Assembly (NCBI RefSeq): GCF_900312745.1
Contig: NZ_OMPD01000013.1
Span: 279,949 to 343,948, forward strand
Direction of reading: 5' to 3'
DNA length: 64,000 bases
From: Aquimarina sp. AU58
GTDB lineage: Bacteria; Bacteroidota; Bacteroidia; Flavobacteriales; Flavobacteriaceae
Below are positions 37,092 through 44,819 of the stretch, piece by piece. The notes beneath the pieces were generated by a model, which did not search any database, had not been told where the DNA came from, and saw nothing but the letters and a program-made list of their open reading frames with translations. Made by a program: the position numbers and the translations under genes. Within the stretch, counting starts at the first letter, position 1. Every line of letters starts with the position of its first letter.

Positions 37092-37116
37092 ACTGTTTTT
37101 TTGAATAATAAAATGG

Positions 37117-37132
37117 TGTTCCACGTGGAACA
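37117..37132. other. parS-type palindrome, copy 3
   Basis: The same perfect 16-bp sequence, 15 bp before the mnmG start codon. Flanking symmetry is not extended here. Confidence 0.8.
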
Positions 37133-37146
37133 ATAGAACAGAAATT

Positions 37147-39018
37147 ATGTTTGATAAGGAGTATGATGTTATAGTGGTGGGTGCAGGTCATGCCGGAAGT
37201 GAGGCGGCAGCGTCAGCTGCCAATTTGGGATGTAGCACTTTGCTTATTACAATGAATTTGCAAAACATTGCGCAAATGAGTTGTAACCCTGCCATGGGTG
37301 GAATTGCAAAAGGGCAAATCGTAAGAGAGATAGATGCACTTGGTGGATACAGCGGAATCGTGAGTGACCGTACCGCGATACAGTTTAAAATGTTGAACAA
37401 GTCAAAAGGACCTGCGATGTGGAGTCCAAGAGTTCAAAGTGATAGGATGCGTTTTGCCGAAGAGTGGAGATTATTGTTAGAACAAACTCATAATTTGGAT
37501 TTTTATCAAGAGATGGTGAGCGGGCTTTTGGTCGAAGATGGAAAAATAAAAGGAGTTCAAACTTCTTTAGGATTGGAAGTGAAAGCAAAGACTGTTGTGC
37601 TAACCAATGGAACATTTTTGAATGGATTAATTCATATCGGGGAGAAACAATTTGGTGGAGGTAGAGCAGGAGAAAGAGCAGCAACTGGTATAACAGAACA
37701 GTTGATTAATTTTGGTTTTGATGCCGGAAGAATGAAAACAGGAACTCCTCCAAGAGTGGATGGAAGATCTTTGGATTATTCTAAAATGATTGAGCAACCA
37801 GGAGACGATAATCCTGAAAAGTTTTGTTATACCGATGCAACCAAACCACTAACCAAACAGAGATCATGTCATATGACATATACTTCTTTAGAAGTTCATA
37901 ATTTGTTACGAGAAGGTTTTGATCGTTCCCCAATGTTTAATGGTAGAATTAAAAGTATTGGACCCAGATATTGTCCGTCTATTGAAGATAAGATCAATAG
38001 ATTTGCTGATAAAGAAAGACATCAATTATTTGTTGAACCTGAAGGATGGAATACCGTAGAGGTTTATGTAAATGGATTTTCTACATCATTGCCAGAAGAT
38101 GTTCAATTTAAAGCTTTGAGATCTGTGGCGGGTTTTGAAAATGTAAAATTTTTTAGACCAGGATATGCTATAGAATATGATTATTTTCCTCCAACTCAAT
38201 TAACGCATACATTAGAAACGAAGTTGATTTCAGGATTATTTTTTGCCGGACAAATTAATGGAACCACAGGATATGAAGAAGCAGCATCTCAAGGATTAAT
38301 GGCTGGAATAAATGCAGCTCTAAAAGTAAAGGAAAAAGAATCTTTTATTCTTAAAAGAAGCGAAGCGTATATAGGCGTTTTAATAGATGATCTTATAACT
38401 AAAGGAACAGAAGAGCCATATCGAATGTTTACTTCACGTGCAGAGTATAGAACTTTGTTAAGGCAAGATAATGCAGATTTTAGACTTACACCAAAATCTC
38501 ATGAGATTGGGTTAGCTTCAGATGATCGAATGAGAAGAATGGAAGAGAAGGAAAAAAAAGCAAGTGCTTTTGTTCAATTTTTTAAAGATACAAGTGTTTC
38601 TCCAGAAGAAGCAAATCCTGTTTTAGAAGAAAAGAAAACATCACCAATTAACCAGAGCGGAAAATTATTTAAGTTATTTTCTCGACCTCAGATTACTTTG
38701 GATGATATAAGACACTTTGAAAAAGTTGCTACATACATAGAGGAGAATAATTTGGATAAAGAAGTTTTAGAACAAACAGAGATCCAGGTTAAGTATTCTG
38801 GTTATATCGAAAAAGAGAAAAACAATGCAGATAAATTAAACCGACTTGAAGATGTGAAAATCCCTAAGAATTTTGATTACACAAAACTGAAGTCATTGTC
38901 TTTTGAAGCAAGAGAGAAAATGTCTAAAATTAAACCGGCAACCGTTTCTCAAGCGTCGCGAATTAGTGGGGTATCACCAAGTGATATTTCTGTCCTTTTG
39001 GTTTATATGGGTAGGTGA
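37147..39018 (+). CDS. mnmG: tRNA U34 5-carboxymethylaminomethyl modification enzyme, MnmG subunit
   Basis: The 623-residue protein has the FAD-binding GAGHAGSEAA at the N-terminus, then CNPAMGGIAKGQIVREIDAL, GGGRAGERAATGITEQL, MKTGTPPRVDGRSL and the GQINGTTGYEEAASQG block. The C-terminal helical domain contains RLEDVKIPKNFDY. With MnmE it installs the cmnm5 group on U34 of tRNAs. Length is typical. In many bacteria gidA/mnmG lies next to oriC or parS, and here three parS-type palindromes directly precede it. The next gene overlaps its stop codon (TGATG). Confidence 0.94.
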   Translation: MFDKEYDVIVVGAGHAGSEAAASAANLGCSTLLITMNLQNIAQMSCNPAMGGIAKGQIVREIDALGGYSGIVSDRTAIQFKMLNKSKGPAMWSPRVQSDRMRFAEEWRLLLEQTHNLDFYQEMVSGLLVEDGKIKGVQTSLGLEVKAKTVVLTNGTFLNGLIHIGEKQFGGGRAGERAATGITEQLINFGFDAGRMKTGTPPRVDGRSLDYSKMIEQPGDDNPEKFCYTDATKPLTKQRSCHMTYTSLEVHNLLREGFDRSPMFNGRIKSIGPRYCPSIEDKINRFADKERHQLFVEPEGWNTVEVYVNGFSTSLPEDVQFKALRSVAGFENVKFFRPGYAIEYDYFPPTQLTHTLETKLISGLFFAGQINGTTGYEEAASQGLMAGINAALKVKEKESFILKRSEAYIGVLIDDLITKGTEEPYRMFTSRAEYRTLLRQDNADFRLTPKSHEIGLASDDRMRRMEEKEKKASAFVQFFKDTSVSPEEANPVLEEKKTSPINQSGKLFKLFSRPQITLDDIRHFEKVATYIEENNLDKEVLEQTEIQVKYSGYIEKEKNNADKLNRLEDVKIPKNFDYTKLKSLSFEAREKMSKIKPATVSQASRISGVSPSDISVLLVYMGR

Positions 39019-39497
39019 TGGATAGTGTGTTTTGTAAACAAGAAAAGCCTTTAAAAGCAAGAATTCTTTCTGTTTTGTTTTTGGTGGTTTCTGTATCATT
39101 TCTTTTTTATACAAAAGAGTCAATTTTATTTAGAGTGCTCTTTTTAATTTTGTCTTTAATCATATTTGGATATTCTATTTCTTATAAAATTAATAGAGAC
39201 TTTAATAATCAAAAATTTTTTTCGGTTTTCGGTTTTCCTGTTTTTAAAACAAAACTCAATTTAGAATATCCAGATTATATTTCGGTTTTTTCAACTTCTT
39301 TTAGTTTGAATAACGAATGGGGTGCTGTTAGTGCAATTGGAACAAAAGAAAGATCTCCTAAAATTGTAGTACGCTTTTTTACAGGAAACAAGAATTTTAC
39401 ACTTTATAAAACAGAAAAGTATGATAAAGCTTCCGAAAAGGCTAATGAGTTAAGTGAACTTTTGGGAGTAGAGATTTATGATAGATCTAAAGAATAG
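39018..39497 (+). CDS. Small membrane protein, hypothetical
   Basis: The ATG at 39018 overlaps the mnmG stop codon (TGATG), so this 159-residue protein is translationally coupled. Two close hydrophobic helices (ILSVLFLVVSVSFLFY; LFRVLFLILSLIIFGYS) form a hairpin. A soluble PH-like beta-rich domain follows (NQKFFSVFGFPVFKTKLNLE, SPKIVVRFFTGNKNFTLY) with a final helix. The layout resembles bacterial PH-domain membrane proteins, but I do not assign a family. A parS-like palindrome follows its stop codon directly. Confidence 0.7.
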   Translation: MDSVFCKQEKPLKARILSVLFLVVSVSFLFYTKESILFRVLFLILSLIIFGYSISYKINRDFNNQKFFSVFGFPVFKTKLNLEYPDYISVFSTSFSLNNEWGAVSAIGTKERSPKIVVRFFTGNKNFTLYKTEKYDKASEKANELSELLGVEIYDRSKE

Positions 39498-39511
39498 TTC
39501 CACGTGGAACA
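39496..39511. other. parS-type palindrome, copy 4
   Basis: AGTTCCACGTGGAACA keeps the full 14-bp symmetric core with one outer change, 2 bp upstream of the 5' edge overlapping the stop codon of the mnmG-linked membrane protein gene (TAG within AATAG). A run of six T residues follows, so it too is terminator-like. Confidence 0.7.
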
Positions 39512-39569
39512 TTTTTTGTTAGAAGGTGTTTATGAGTTTTTCTAATTTTAAAACACAAGAAATTTGGTG

Positions 39570-40064
39570 ATGAAAAATACGTTTATATTATTTTTTATTT
39601 TATTCTCGTTTTATTCGTGTATCACGATACACAAAGTAAGACAGATTGATAATTTTAGAATTGAAACCGAAAACATGTTTAATGAAGAATCATTTCTTTT
39701 TAAACCCAATATGTATCCAGAAGAAGCGAAACGTTCATTACGAAAACAGTTTGGTTTAACAGAGGATCAAAATTTATCAGATTTTGACACAAAACTATTT
39801 GATAATTTTGATATTAAATTTAATGTTAAAATAAGTTTTGAAGTGGATAGAGAAGTAAGAACAAATCTGGTTAGTGATTTAATAAATAAATCGAACAAAG
39901 AAGATACTGAAAATGAAATAGGAGATGCTGAAACTTTTGTAAAAATTATTATTGTAGATTCTAATGGTGATAATTGCCTTTCTACAAGATCGTTATTTTA
40001 TAATAAAACCAGGTCGTTCTTAATTGATATTAAAAACAACATAAAAATAGAACCGTTATTTTAA
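39570..40064 (+). CDS. Hypothetical lipoprotein
   Basis: I used ATG 39570 (MKNTFILFFILFSFYSC); TTG and GTG codons lie just before it. The lipobox FYSC with Cys at 17 marks a lipoprotein. The 164-residue product is polar and beta/alpha mixed (IHKVRQIDNFRIETENMFNE; NFDIKFNVKISFEVDREVRT; AETFVKIIIVDSNGDN). I do not recognise the family. It lies between the mnmG-linked membrane protein gene and the methyltransferase gene (18-bp gap) on the same strand. Confidence 0.65.
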   Translation: MKNTFILFFILFSFYSCITIHKVRQIDNFRIETENMFNEESFLFKPNMYPEEAKRSLRKQFGLTEDQNLSDFDTKLFDNFDIKFNVKISFEVDREVRTNLVSDLINKSNKEDTENEIGDAETFVKIIIVDSNGDNCLSTRSLFYNKTRSFLIDIKNNIKIEPLF

Positions 40065-40082
40065 ATTTTTTCTAGTACATAA

Positions 40083-40934
40083 ATGAATACACAAAAAACT
40101 TTAAATTTTTTTATCGAATGTAAAGATTATACGGTTTCTGGAGAAAAGTTTCAGTTGCTTTACGATAAAGAATATGATATGTTGGTTACTTCTCCAAAAC
40201 CTGATGAAAATGAATTGGGTAAATATTATGAGAGCGAAGATTATATTTCTCATACGGATTCAAAACGATCTCTTTTTGAAAAACTATACCATGTAGTCAA
40301 AACATATTCTTTAAACAAAAAGGTTAAACTTATTTCTACATTAAATCAAGAAGTAGGTGTACTTTTGGATATTGGTGCAGGAACAGGTGATTTTTTGAGT
40401 GCTGCAAAAAATAAAGGTTGGAGAATCGAAGGGGTAGAACCAAATAGTCAAGCAAAAGAATTAGCAAAACAAAAGGGAATTGATTTAAAATCGGAAACGG
40501 TGAATTTAAATTCAAAAAGTTTTGATGTTATTACTATGTGGCATGTTTTAGAACATATCCCAGATTTGCAACTTCAAATTAGAGAATTAAAACGCCTTTT
40601 AAAACCAAATGGATTTGTAATTATAGCTGTTCCAAATTTTAAATCATATGATGCAAAGCAGTATAATTCTTTTTGGGCAGCATATGATGTGCCCAGACAT
40701 CTTTGGCATTTTTCTAAAACTTCTATCCAAAAACTTTTTGAAGAAGAAAATTTAAAATTAGAAAAAGTACTCCCCATGAAATTTGATTCGTTTTATGTAT
40801 CACTTTTATCAGAAAAATATAAAAGTGGTAAAATGAAATTTTTAAACGCTTTTTGGATTGGATTACGTTCTAATCTTAAAGCAAAACGATCTGGCGAGTA
40901 TTCTTCACATATTTACGTTCTTAAAAACGATTAA
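40083..40934 (+). CDS. Class I SAM-dependent methyltransferase
   Basis: The 283-residue protein has a Rossmann-fold methyltransferase core. Motif I is LLDIGAGTGDFLSAAKNKGW (about 95-114), the acidic ribose-binding Glu follows in RIEGVEPN, the motif II/III region is FDVITMWHVLEHIPD, and LKRLLKPNGFVIIAVPNF completes it. The N-terminal ~85 residues (CKDYTVSGEKFQLLYDKEYD) are shared with the class that often acts on sugars or envelope components. The acceptor is unknown. It ends the mnmG gene run; OmpH follows after about 230 bp. Confidence 0.85.
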   Translation: MNTQKTLNFFIECKDYTVSGEKFQLLYDKEYDMLVTSPKPDENELGKYYESEDYISHTDSKRSLFEKLYHVVKTYSLNKKVKLISTLNQEVGVLLDIGAGTGDFLSAAKNKGWRIEGVEPNSQAKELAKQKGIDLKSETVNLNSKSFDVITMWHVLEHIPDLQLQIRELKRLLKPNGFVIIAVPNFKSYDAKQYNSFWAAYDVPRHLWHFSKTSIQKLFEEENLKLEKVLPMKFDSFYVSLLSEKYKSGKMKFLNAFWIGLRSNLKAKRSGEYSSHIYVLKND

Positions 40935-41133
40935 TTTTTATTTTTAGATGCTTTTTTTCTCTTTTTTGGGTTAACCACACCTATTTATACCTCTTTTTTA
41001 AAAAATGAGCTTAGAGCGCTTTATTTTCGTCTATTTTTAATAGCTTTTTGTTATTACAAATAGTAAACTAATTGTTTTTTCTTATATGTAGTTTTTTACG
41101 ACTATATAATGAATAACATCGCATGAACTTTGA

Positions 41134-41141
41134 TATTTTTG
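41134..41141 (+). promoter_or_regulatory. -7 element (TATTTTTG) for ompH-like gene
   Basis: TATTTTTG matches TAnnTTTG, 22 bp before the ATG of the OmpH-like gene. No well-spaced TTG was found. The rest of the 40935-41163 gap is AT-rich without a recognisable gene. Confidence 0.4.
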
Positions 41142-41163
41142 CTCAGAATTAAATTTTTGAAAA

Positions 41164-41697
41164 ATGAGAAAAATAGTATGGGTTGCAAGTGCACTATTAA
41201 TTTTAGCTTCTTGTAATCAACAAATAGAAAAAACGGGTTATGTAAATAACACCAAAGTTGTTTCTGATTTTAAAGAGATGAAAGCAGCGCAAGAAAAATG
41301 GACTAAACGTAATAATGAAGTGCGTGCAGAACTTGAAGAAAAAGCAAAACAATTTCAGATTGAGGTAGAAGGATATAAAAATATTATGAAATCTATGTCT
41401 GCTGCCAATAGAGAAAAGAAAGAGCAAGAGCTAATGGTTAAACAACAAGGTTTACAAAGAGAGCAGCAAGCTAAAATGCAAGAGATTCAACAAGGAAGTC
41501 AAGTAGAGATAGATTCTATTATAGGTAAGGTGAAGAGTTTTATAGAGGATTATGGTAAGAAAAATGGATATACTTATATCTACGGAGATACAGAAACCAG
41601 TAATATCCTGTATGGTAAAGAAGAATTAAACCTTACAGATAAGATTCTTACGGCATTAAACGGAGGAGATACTACAACTACTGAAACAAAAGAGTAA
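41164..41697 (+). CDS. OmpH/Skp-family periplasmic chaperone-like lipoprotein
   Basis: The 177-residue protein has a lipobox (LILASC, Cys17) and the OmpH/Skp arrangement. A start strand is followed by VSDFKEMKAAQEKWTKRNNE, long charged helices (about 38-120, rich in K, E and Q) and a final beta element (YTYIYGDTETSNILYGKEEL, then LTDKILTALNGG). Skp-like proteins hold unfolded outer-membrane proteins in the periplasm. Being lipidated, this member is membrane-attached. It lies upstream of the adhesin locus but is separated from it by a terminator and 500 bp. Confidence 0.85.
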   Translation: MRKIVWVASALLILASCNQQIEKTGYVNNTKVVSDFKEMKAAQEKWTKRNNEVRAELEEKAKQFQIEVEGYKNIMKSMSAANREKKEQELMVKQQGLQREQQAKMQEIQQGSQVEIDSIIGKVKSFIEDYGKKNGYTYIYGDTETSNILYGKEELNLTDKILTALNGGDTTTTETKE

Positions 41698-41714
41698 GTT
41701 TTCTTTAAAATATT

Positions 41715-41749
41715 AAAAAACCCTCGTTGAGTATCAATGAGGGTTTTTT
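41715..41749 (+). terminator. Terminator after OmpH-like gene
   Basis: AAAAAACCCTCGTTGA pairs with TCAATGAGGGTTTTTT over a short loop (one G-T pair), with a T-run at the end. Confidence 0.85.
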
Positions 41750-42208
41750 AATGCCTAAAAACTCATTTTAATATCATATGTGAGTGTGAATCTATCATTT
41801 TTGTAGTTAGATTATATTAGATTTCTTACGATATTGTACTTGTAAAAATAATTTTCTTATTATCACATCAATTAATCAAATACATACTTTTTTTGTCTAC
41901 TATTTAGGAACTAATCCACTCATAATGTGTTGATTATAAAAAACAAAACACTAAACTAATTATCTGATTGTCAAATGATTATAAATTGTTAAATAACAAA
42001 AAATTAACAATTTATAGTTTATTGAAAGAAAAATTTCCTTATAAATTTGTAGGAATAATCTTAAAATCTAAAACCATGAATAGTCTTTGTTATTATATGT
42101 TTTGTAGTACTATCTGCTAGTGCTTTAAAAATCGGGAAATGCACTTCATTATTTTCTGTAGACAACCCTATAATTATTCTAATACTATTTAATCATAAAT
42201 GTGATATT
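41750..42208. other. Intergenic region upstream of first type B CTD gene
   Basis: About 460 bp without a convincing gene. It is very AT-rich from 41950 to 42050. It carries the promoter described separately, a possible 14-codon frame (42076-42120) that I do not accept as a gene, and a 19-bp leader just before the ATG that recurs before the next paralogue. Confidence 0.6.
42022..42049 (+). promoter_or_regulatory. Bacteroidota-type promoter for type B CTD gene 1
   Basis: TTG (42022-42024), 17 bp, then TAAATTTG (42042-42049) fits the TTG/TAnnTTTG pattern. It implies a leader of about 150 nt before the ATG at 42209. Confidence 0.5.
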
Positions 42209-44290
42209 ATGATAAAAAAATACAATTTAGTAGCATTAACTGCTACTATTGTCCTGCTATTATCGTTAAAATCAAAAGCTCAGGAAATTGATCCTCCAAT
42301 TTTTACTTTAGAAGGAACACCTCTTCTAATACAAAAGCTTTGTGTGGATCAGAAAGAACCTAATCGAGAAGCTATAGCTAAGGCAAACATTTTATTTGCT
42401 ACAGGTACAGAATTTGTTTTAGAATTATCCGATGAGAATGGTGTTTTTTCTAATGATGTTACCAGAGTTTTAACACGATTTACTACGCCAATAGGGATTC
42501 CTCCTGGGGGAGATATCGAATTTCCTTCTTTTGCTATTCCTACAGATTTACAAGGCGAAAATTATGGCTTACGAGTTAATGTACCTGCAAGTTCTATTTT
42601 AAGTGCAGTACAAGAAAATATTCCTATTTATTATTTTGATTCTTCGTCTAATAGCTTTACTCTAAATGGCCCTGTTGTTGGTGCAAACTCTGTAGCTTTG
42701 TGCGATGGTGATTCAGCAACGTTAACTATTATGCCTGCAGATTTTTCCAGGTACATTTGGTATTTTAACACAGATATTAATAATACTAGTATTGAAGATG
42801 CAGATGTAATCGTTGGAGAATCTGGAGCTACCTTAGAAAATGTAAATCGATCAGGTAGATATTTTGTTGAAATTGATTTTGGTGACTGTACGAGAAATTT
42901 CGCTTTTAATCGTGCAAGTATAGGTGTTATTGATTTTAATGATACAACAGTACAGATTAATGAACCTTCACCACAATCCTTTTGTCCCAGTGATGTAAAA
43001 ATATTAACCACTAGTGTTACTGATCCTGATTTCACTTATGAATGGTTTAAGGACGGAGTTTTAATACCGGATTTTAATGGTCCATCAGAGATTTTACCGG
43101 CGAGTAATTTTGCTGGTATTTACACCGTTAGAGTTACAGGAACTCCAACATGTAATATAACTACTGGTCCCGTCGAGGTTATTAATTTGGGTTCAGATAT
43201 TTTAACCCAGCCTCCTCCCCAGATTATGTTATTACCGACCCAGCCTACGTTGGTTTTGTCTATTACAACCAATGCTCCTGTTGCTGGCAGTACAGTAGAA
43301 TGGTTTAGGAACGGAATAAGTATCCAAGGTCCGCTCGCGGTTAATACACCGGGAGCTTTGTCTTTTGATGTCACCAACCCAGGAGTGTATCGTGTAGATG
43401 TATTTGCAAATGATGCATGTATGGATACTCTTCAGGCTACTACCGAGGTTTTTGAGCCTGTAGGATTTAGGACTCAGATTTCTACTTTGTTAGATTGTGA
43501 TGCGGATACCGGTACTTTGGGTTTAGAGAATTTATTTGGTATTACTTCTAGTGGTACAGAGGTTCCTATTACGACAGATCAATATTCTTTATTTGATTTT
43601 GAATGGTTTTTAGGCAGTCAGTCTACGGGAGTTACCGAAACGACATTTACAGTTAATGAGTCTAACATAGGTGAGGTTTATGCTTTAGAAGCCACTTTAC
43701 GAGGCACTACATTTCCCACTGCTCGATCTAATGATCTAACGGTTGAGTTTTTATCAGACGTTGTGGTAATAGAAGCTTCCCCGGCATTTATTCCATTTGG
43801 AGAGACCTCTACATTAAGTGTTCCCGAGAGTAGTAATTATGCTTATGAGTGGTTTATAGTTGTAGACGGCGAGAACCAATCTTTGGTAGATGGTTCTACA
43901 GTTATAAGTGGTCAGGGAACAAGTTCTATAGAGATAGATACTATAGGGGATTACTTTGTTAGGATTACATTATTGGATTGTGTTATAGATTCCGAGATAC
44001 TGAGTATTTCAGATGTTGCGGGTTCTTCAGAGGTTATTCCAAATGTAGTTACGCCCAATAGTGATGGTATCAATGATAATTGGTTGCTTCCCCCGAGTTT
44101 GTTTAATCAGCAAGCAGTAGAGGTTACGATTTATAATGCACGAGGTCAGGTTGATTTTACATCATCGAGTTATCAGAATAACTGGCCCCGAGAGAATTCG
44201 AAATCATCGGGTCAGGACCCGTTTTATTATTATATAATCACCAAAAATAATTCCGTAGTCAGAAAAGGTTCGATAACAATAATGAAGTAG
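42209..44290 (+). CDS. T9SS type B sorting domain protein, paralogue 1 (SprC/SprD-like position)
   Basis: The 693-residue secreted protein has a signal peptide (LVALTATIVLLLSLKSKAQ). Several Ig-like beta domains follow (for example TLEGTPLLIQKLCVDQ; SFCPSDVKILTTSVTDPDFT with YEWFKDG; NAPVAGSTVEWFRNG). The gliding motility-associated type B C-terminal domain occupies the last ~88 residues (VIPNVVTPNSDGINDNWLLP, then VTIYNARGQV and DPFYYYIITKNNSVVRKGSI). Type B CTDs direct export through the type IX secretion system to the cell surface. Residues from about 275 to the end are nearly identical to the next gene's product; the middle (about 145-245) differs. It precedes the adhesin unit by position, like the genes near sprB in Flavobacterium. 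Confidence 0.87.
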   Translation: MIKKYNLVALTATIVLLLSLKSKAQEIDPPIFTLEGTPLLIQKLCVDQKEPNREAIAKANILFATGTEFVLELSDENGVFSNDVTRVLTRFTTPIGIPPGGDIEFPSFAIPTDLQGENYGLRVNVPASSILSAVQENIPIYYFDSSSNSFTLNGPVVGANSVALCDGDSATLTIMPADFSRYIWYFNTDINNTSIEDADVIVGESGATLENVNRSGRYFVEIDFGDCTRNFAFNRASIGVIDFNDTTVQINEPSPQSFCPSDVKILTTSVTDPDFTYEWFKDGVLIPDFNGPSEILPASNFAGIYTVRVTGTPTCNITTGPVEVINLGSDILTQPPPQIMLLPTQPTLVLSITTNAPVAGSTVEWFRNGISIQGPLAVNTPGALSFDVTNPGVYRVDVFANDACMDTLQATTEVFEPVGFRTQISTLLDCDADTGTLGLENLFGITSSGTEVPITTDQYSLFDFEWFLGSQSTGVTETTFTVNESNIGEVYALEATLRGTTFPTARSNDLTVEFLSDVVVIEASPAFIPFGETSTLSVPESSNYAYEWFIVVDGENQSLVDGSTVISGQGTSSIEIDTIGDYFVRITLLDCVIDSEILSISDVAGSSEVIPNVVTPNSDGINDNWLLPPSLFNQQAVEVTIYNARGQVDFTSSSYQNNWPRENSKSSGQDPFYYYIITKNNSVVRKGSITIMK
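43031..44274 (+). repeat. Duplicated block, copy 1 (1,244 bp)
   Basis: Read side by side, this segment appears base-for-base identical to 45609-46852 at a constant offset of 2,578 bp, including third codon positions. Differences begin abruptly on both sides: GATCCTGAT versus GACCCGGGA at the left, ATAACAATA versus ATAACGGTA at the right. Confidence 0.9.
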
Positions 44291-44819
44291 TAGTTTTATG
44301 ATTTTTCTAAAAAAAAGATTTTAAAGAAATATAAGTTGTTTGGAAAAGGTTTTTTTTCTATAATATCGTTTTTCTATGACCAAAAACTTAATGTTGTTTT
44401 TTACACTTAATCGAGAAAAATTACCTTTTTTAGAACATTTAGTGTATGGAAAATACGCCCAAAAACGTATAAATAATATGATTTTTTTACTAAATTCTTC
44501 CGGTTTTTTTATGAAAATAGGGGAGATTTAAACCTTTTTCATCAGTTTGAAATGATTTTTTACTATAGCTCAAGACATTGATTAACAAAATTTTATGTAT
44601 ATTGAAATGTTTTTTAGGATCGTATTTGCTTTAGTTAAAATAGAACAAGTAATAAAAGGTCAGAAAATTATTACAAAAAAAAGTTAAATTTTAGTTTGAT
44701 ATAAACATTTAATTTATAATTTTATGTCTTGGTAAAAAATATATTAACAATATTATTAACAAGCGCCCCAAATCGCAAAGTTAATATAGTATATTCACCT
44801 TAATCATAAGTGTGATATC
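44291..44819. other. Intergenic region between the two type B CTD paralogues
   Basis: About 530 bp, very AT-rich, no gene seen. It shares no visible similarity with the region before paralogue 1 except the last 19 bp (44801-44819: TAATCATAAGTGTGATATC), which match 42190-42208 at 17 of 19 positions. No clear terminator or complete promoter was found. Confidence 0.6.

Noticed and set aside
36994..37191. Minus-strand frame across the ybeY-mnmG gap with repeated VPRGT
   Set aside because: The repeated peptide is just the parS palindrome translated. It overlaps two real genes.
42076..42120. Fourteen-codon leader peptide with three Cys before type B CTD gene 1
   Set aside because: It is too short, has no attenuator hairpin after it, and the similar paralogue lacks an equivalent.
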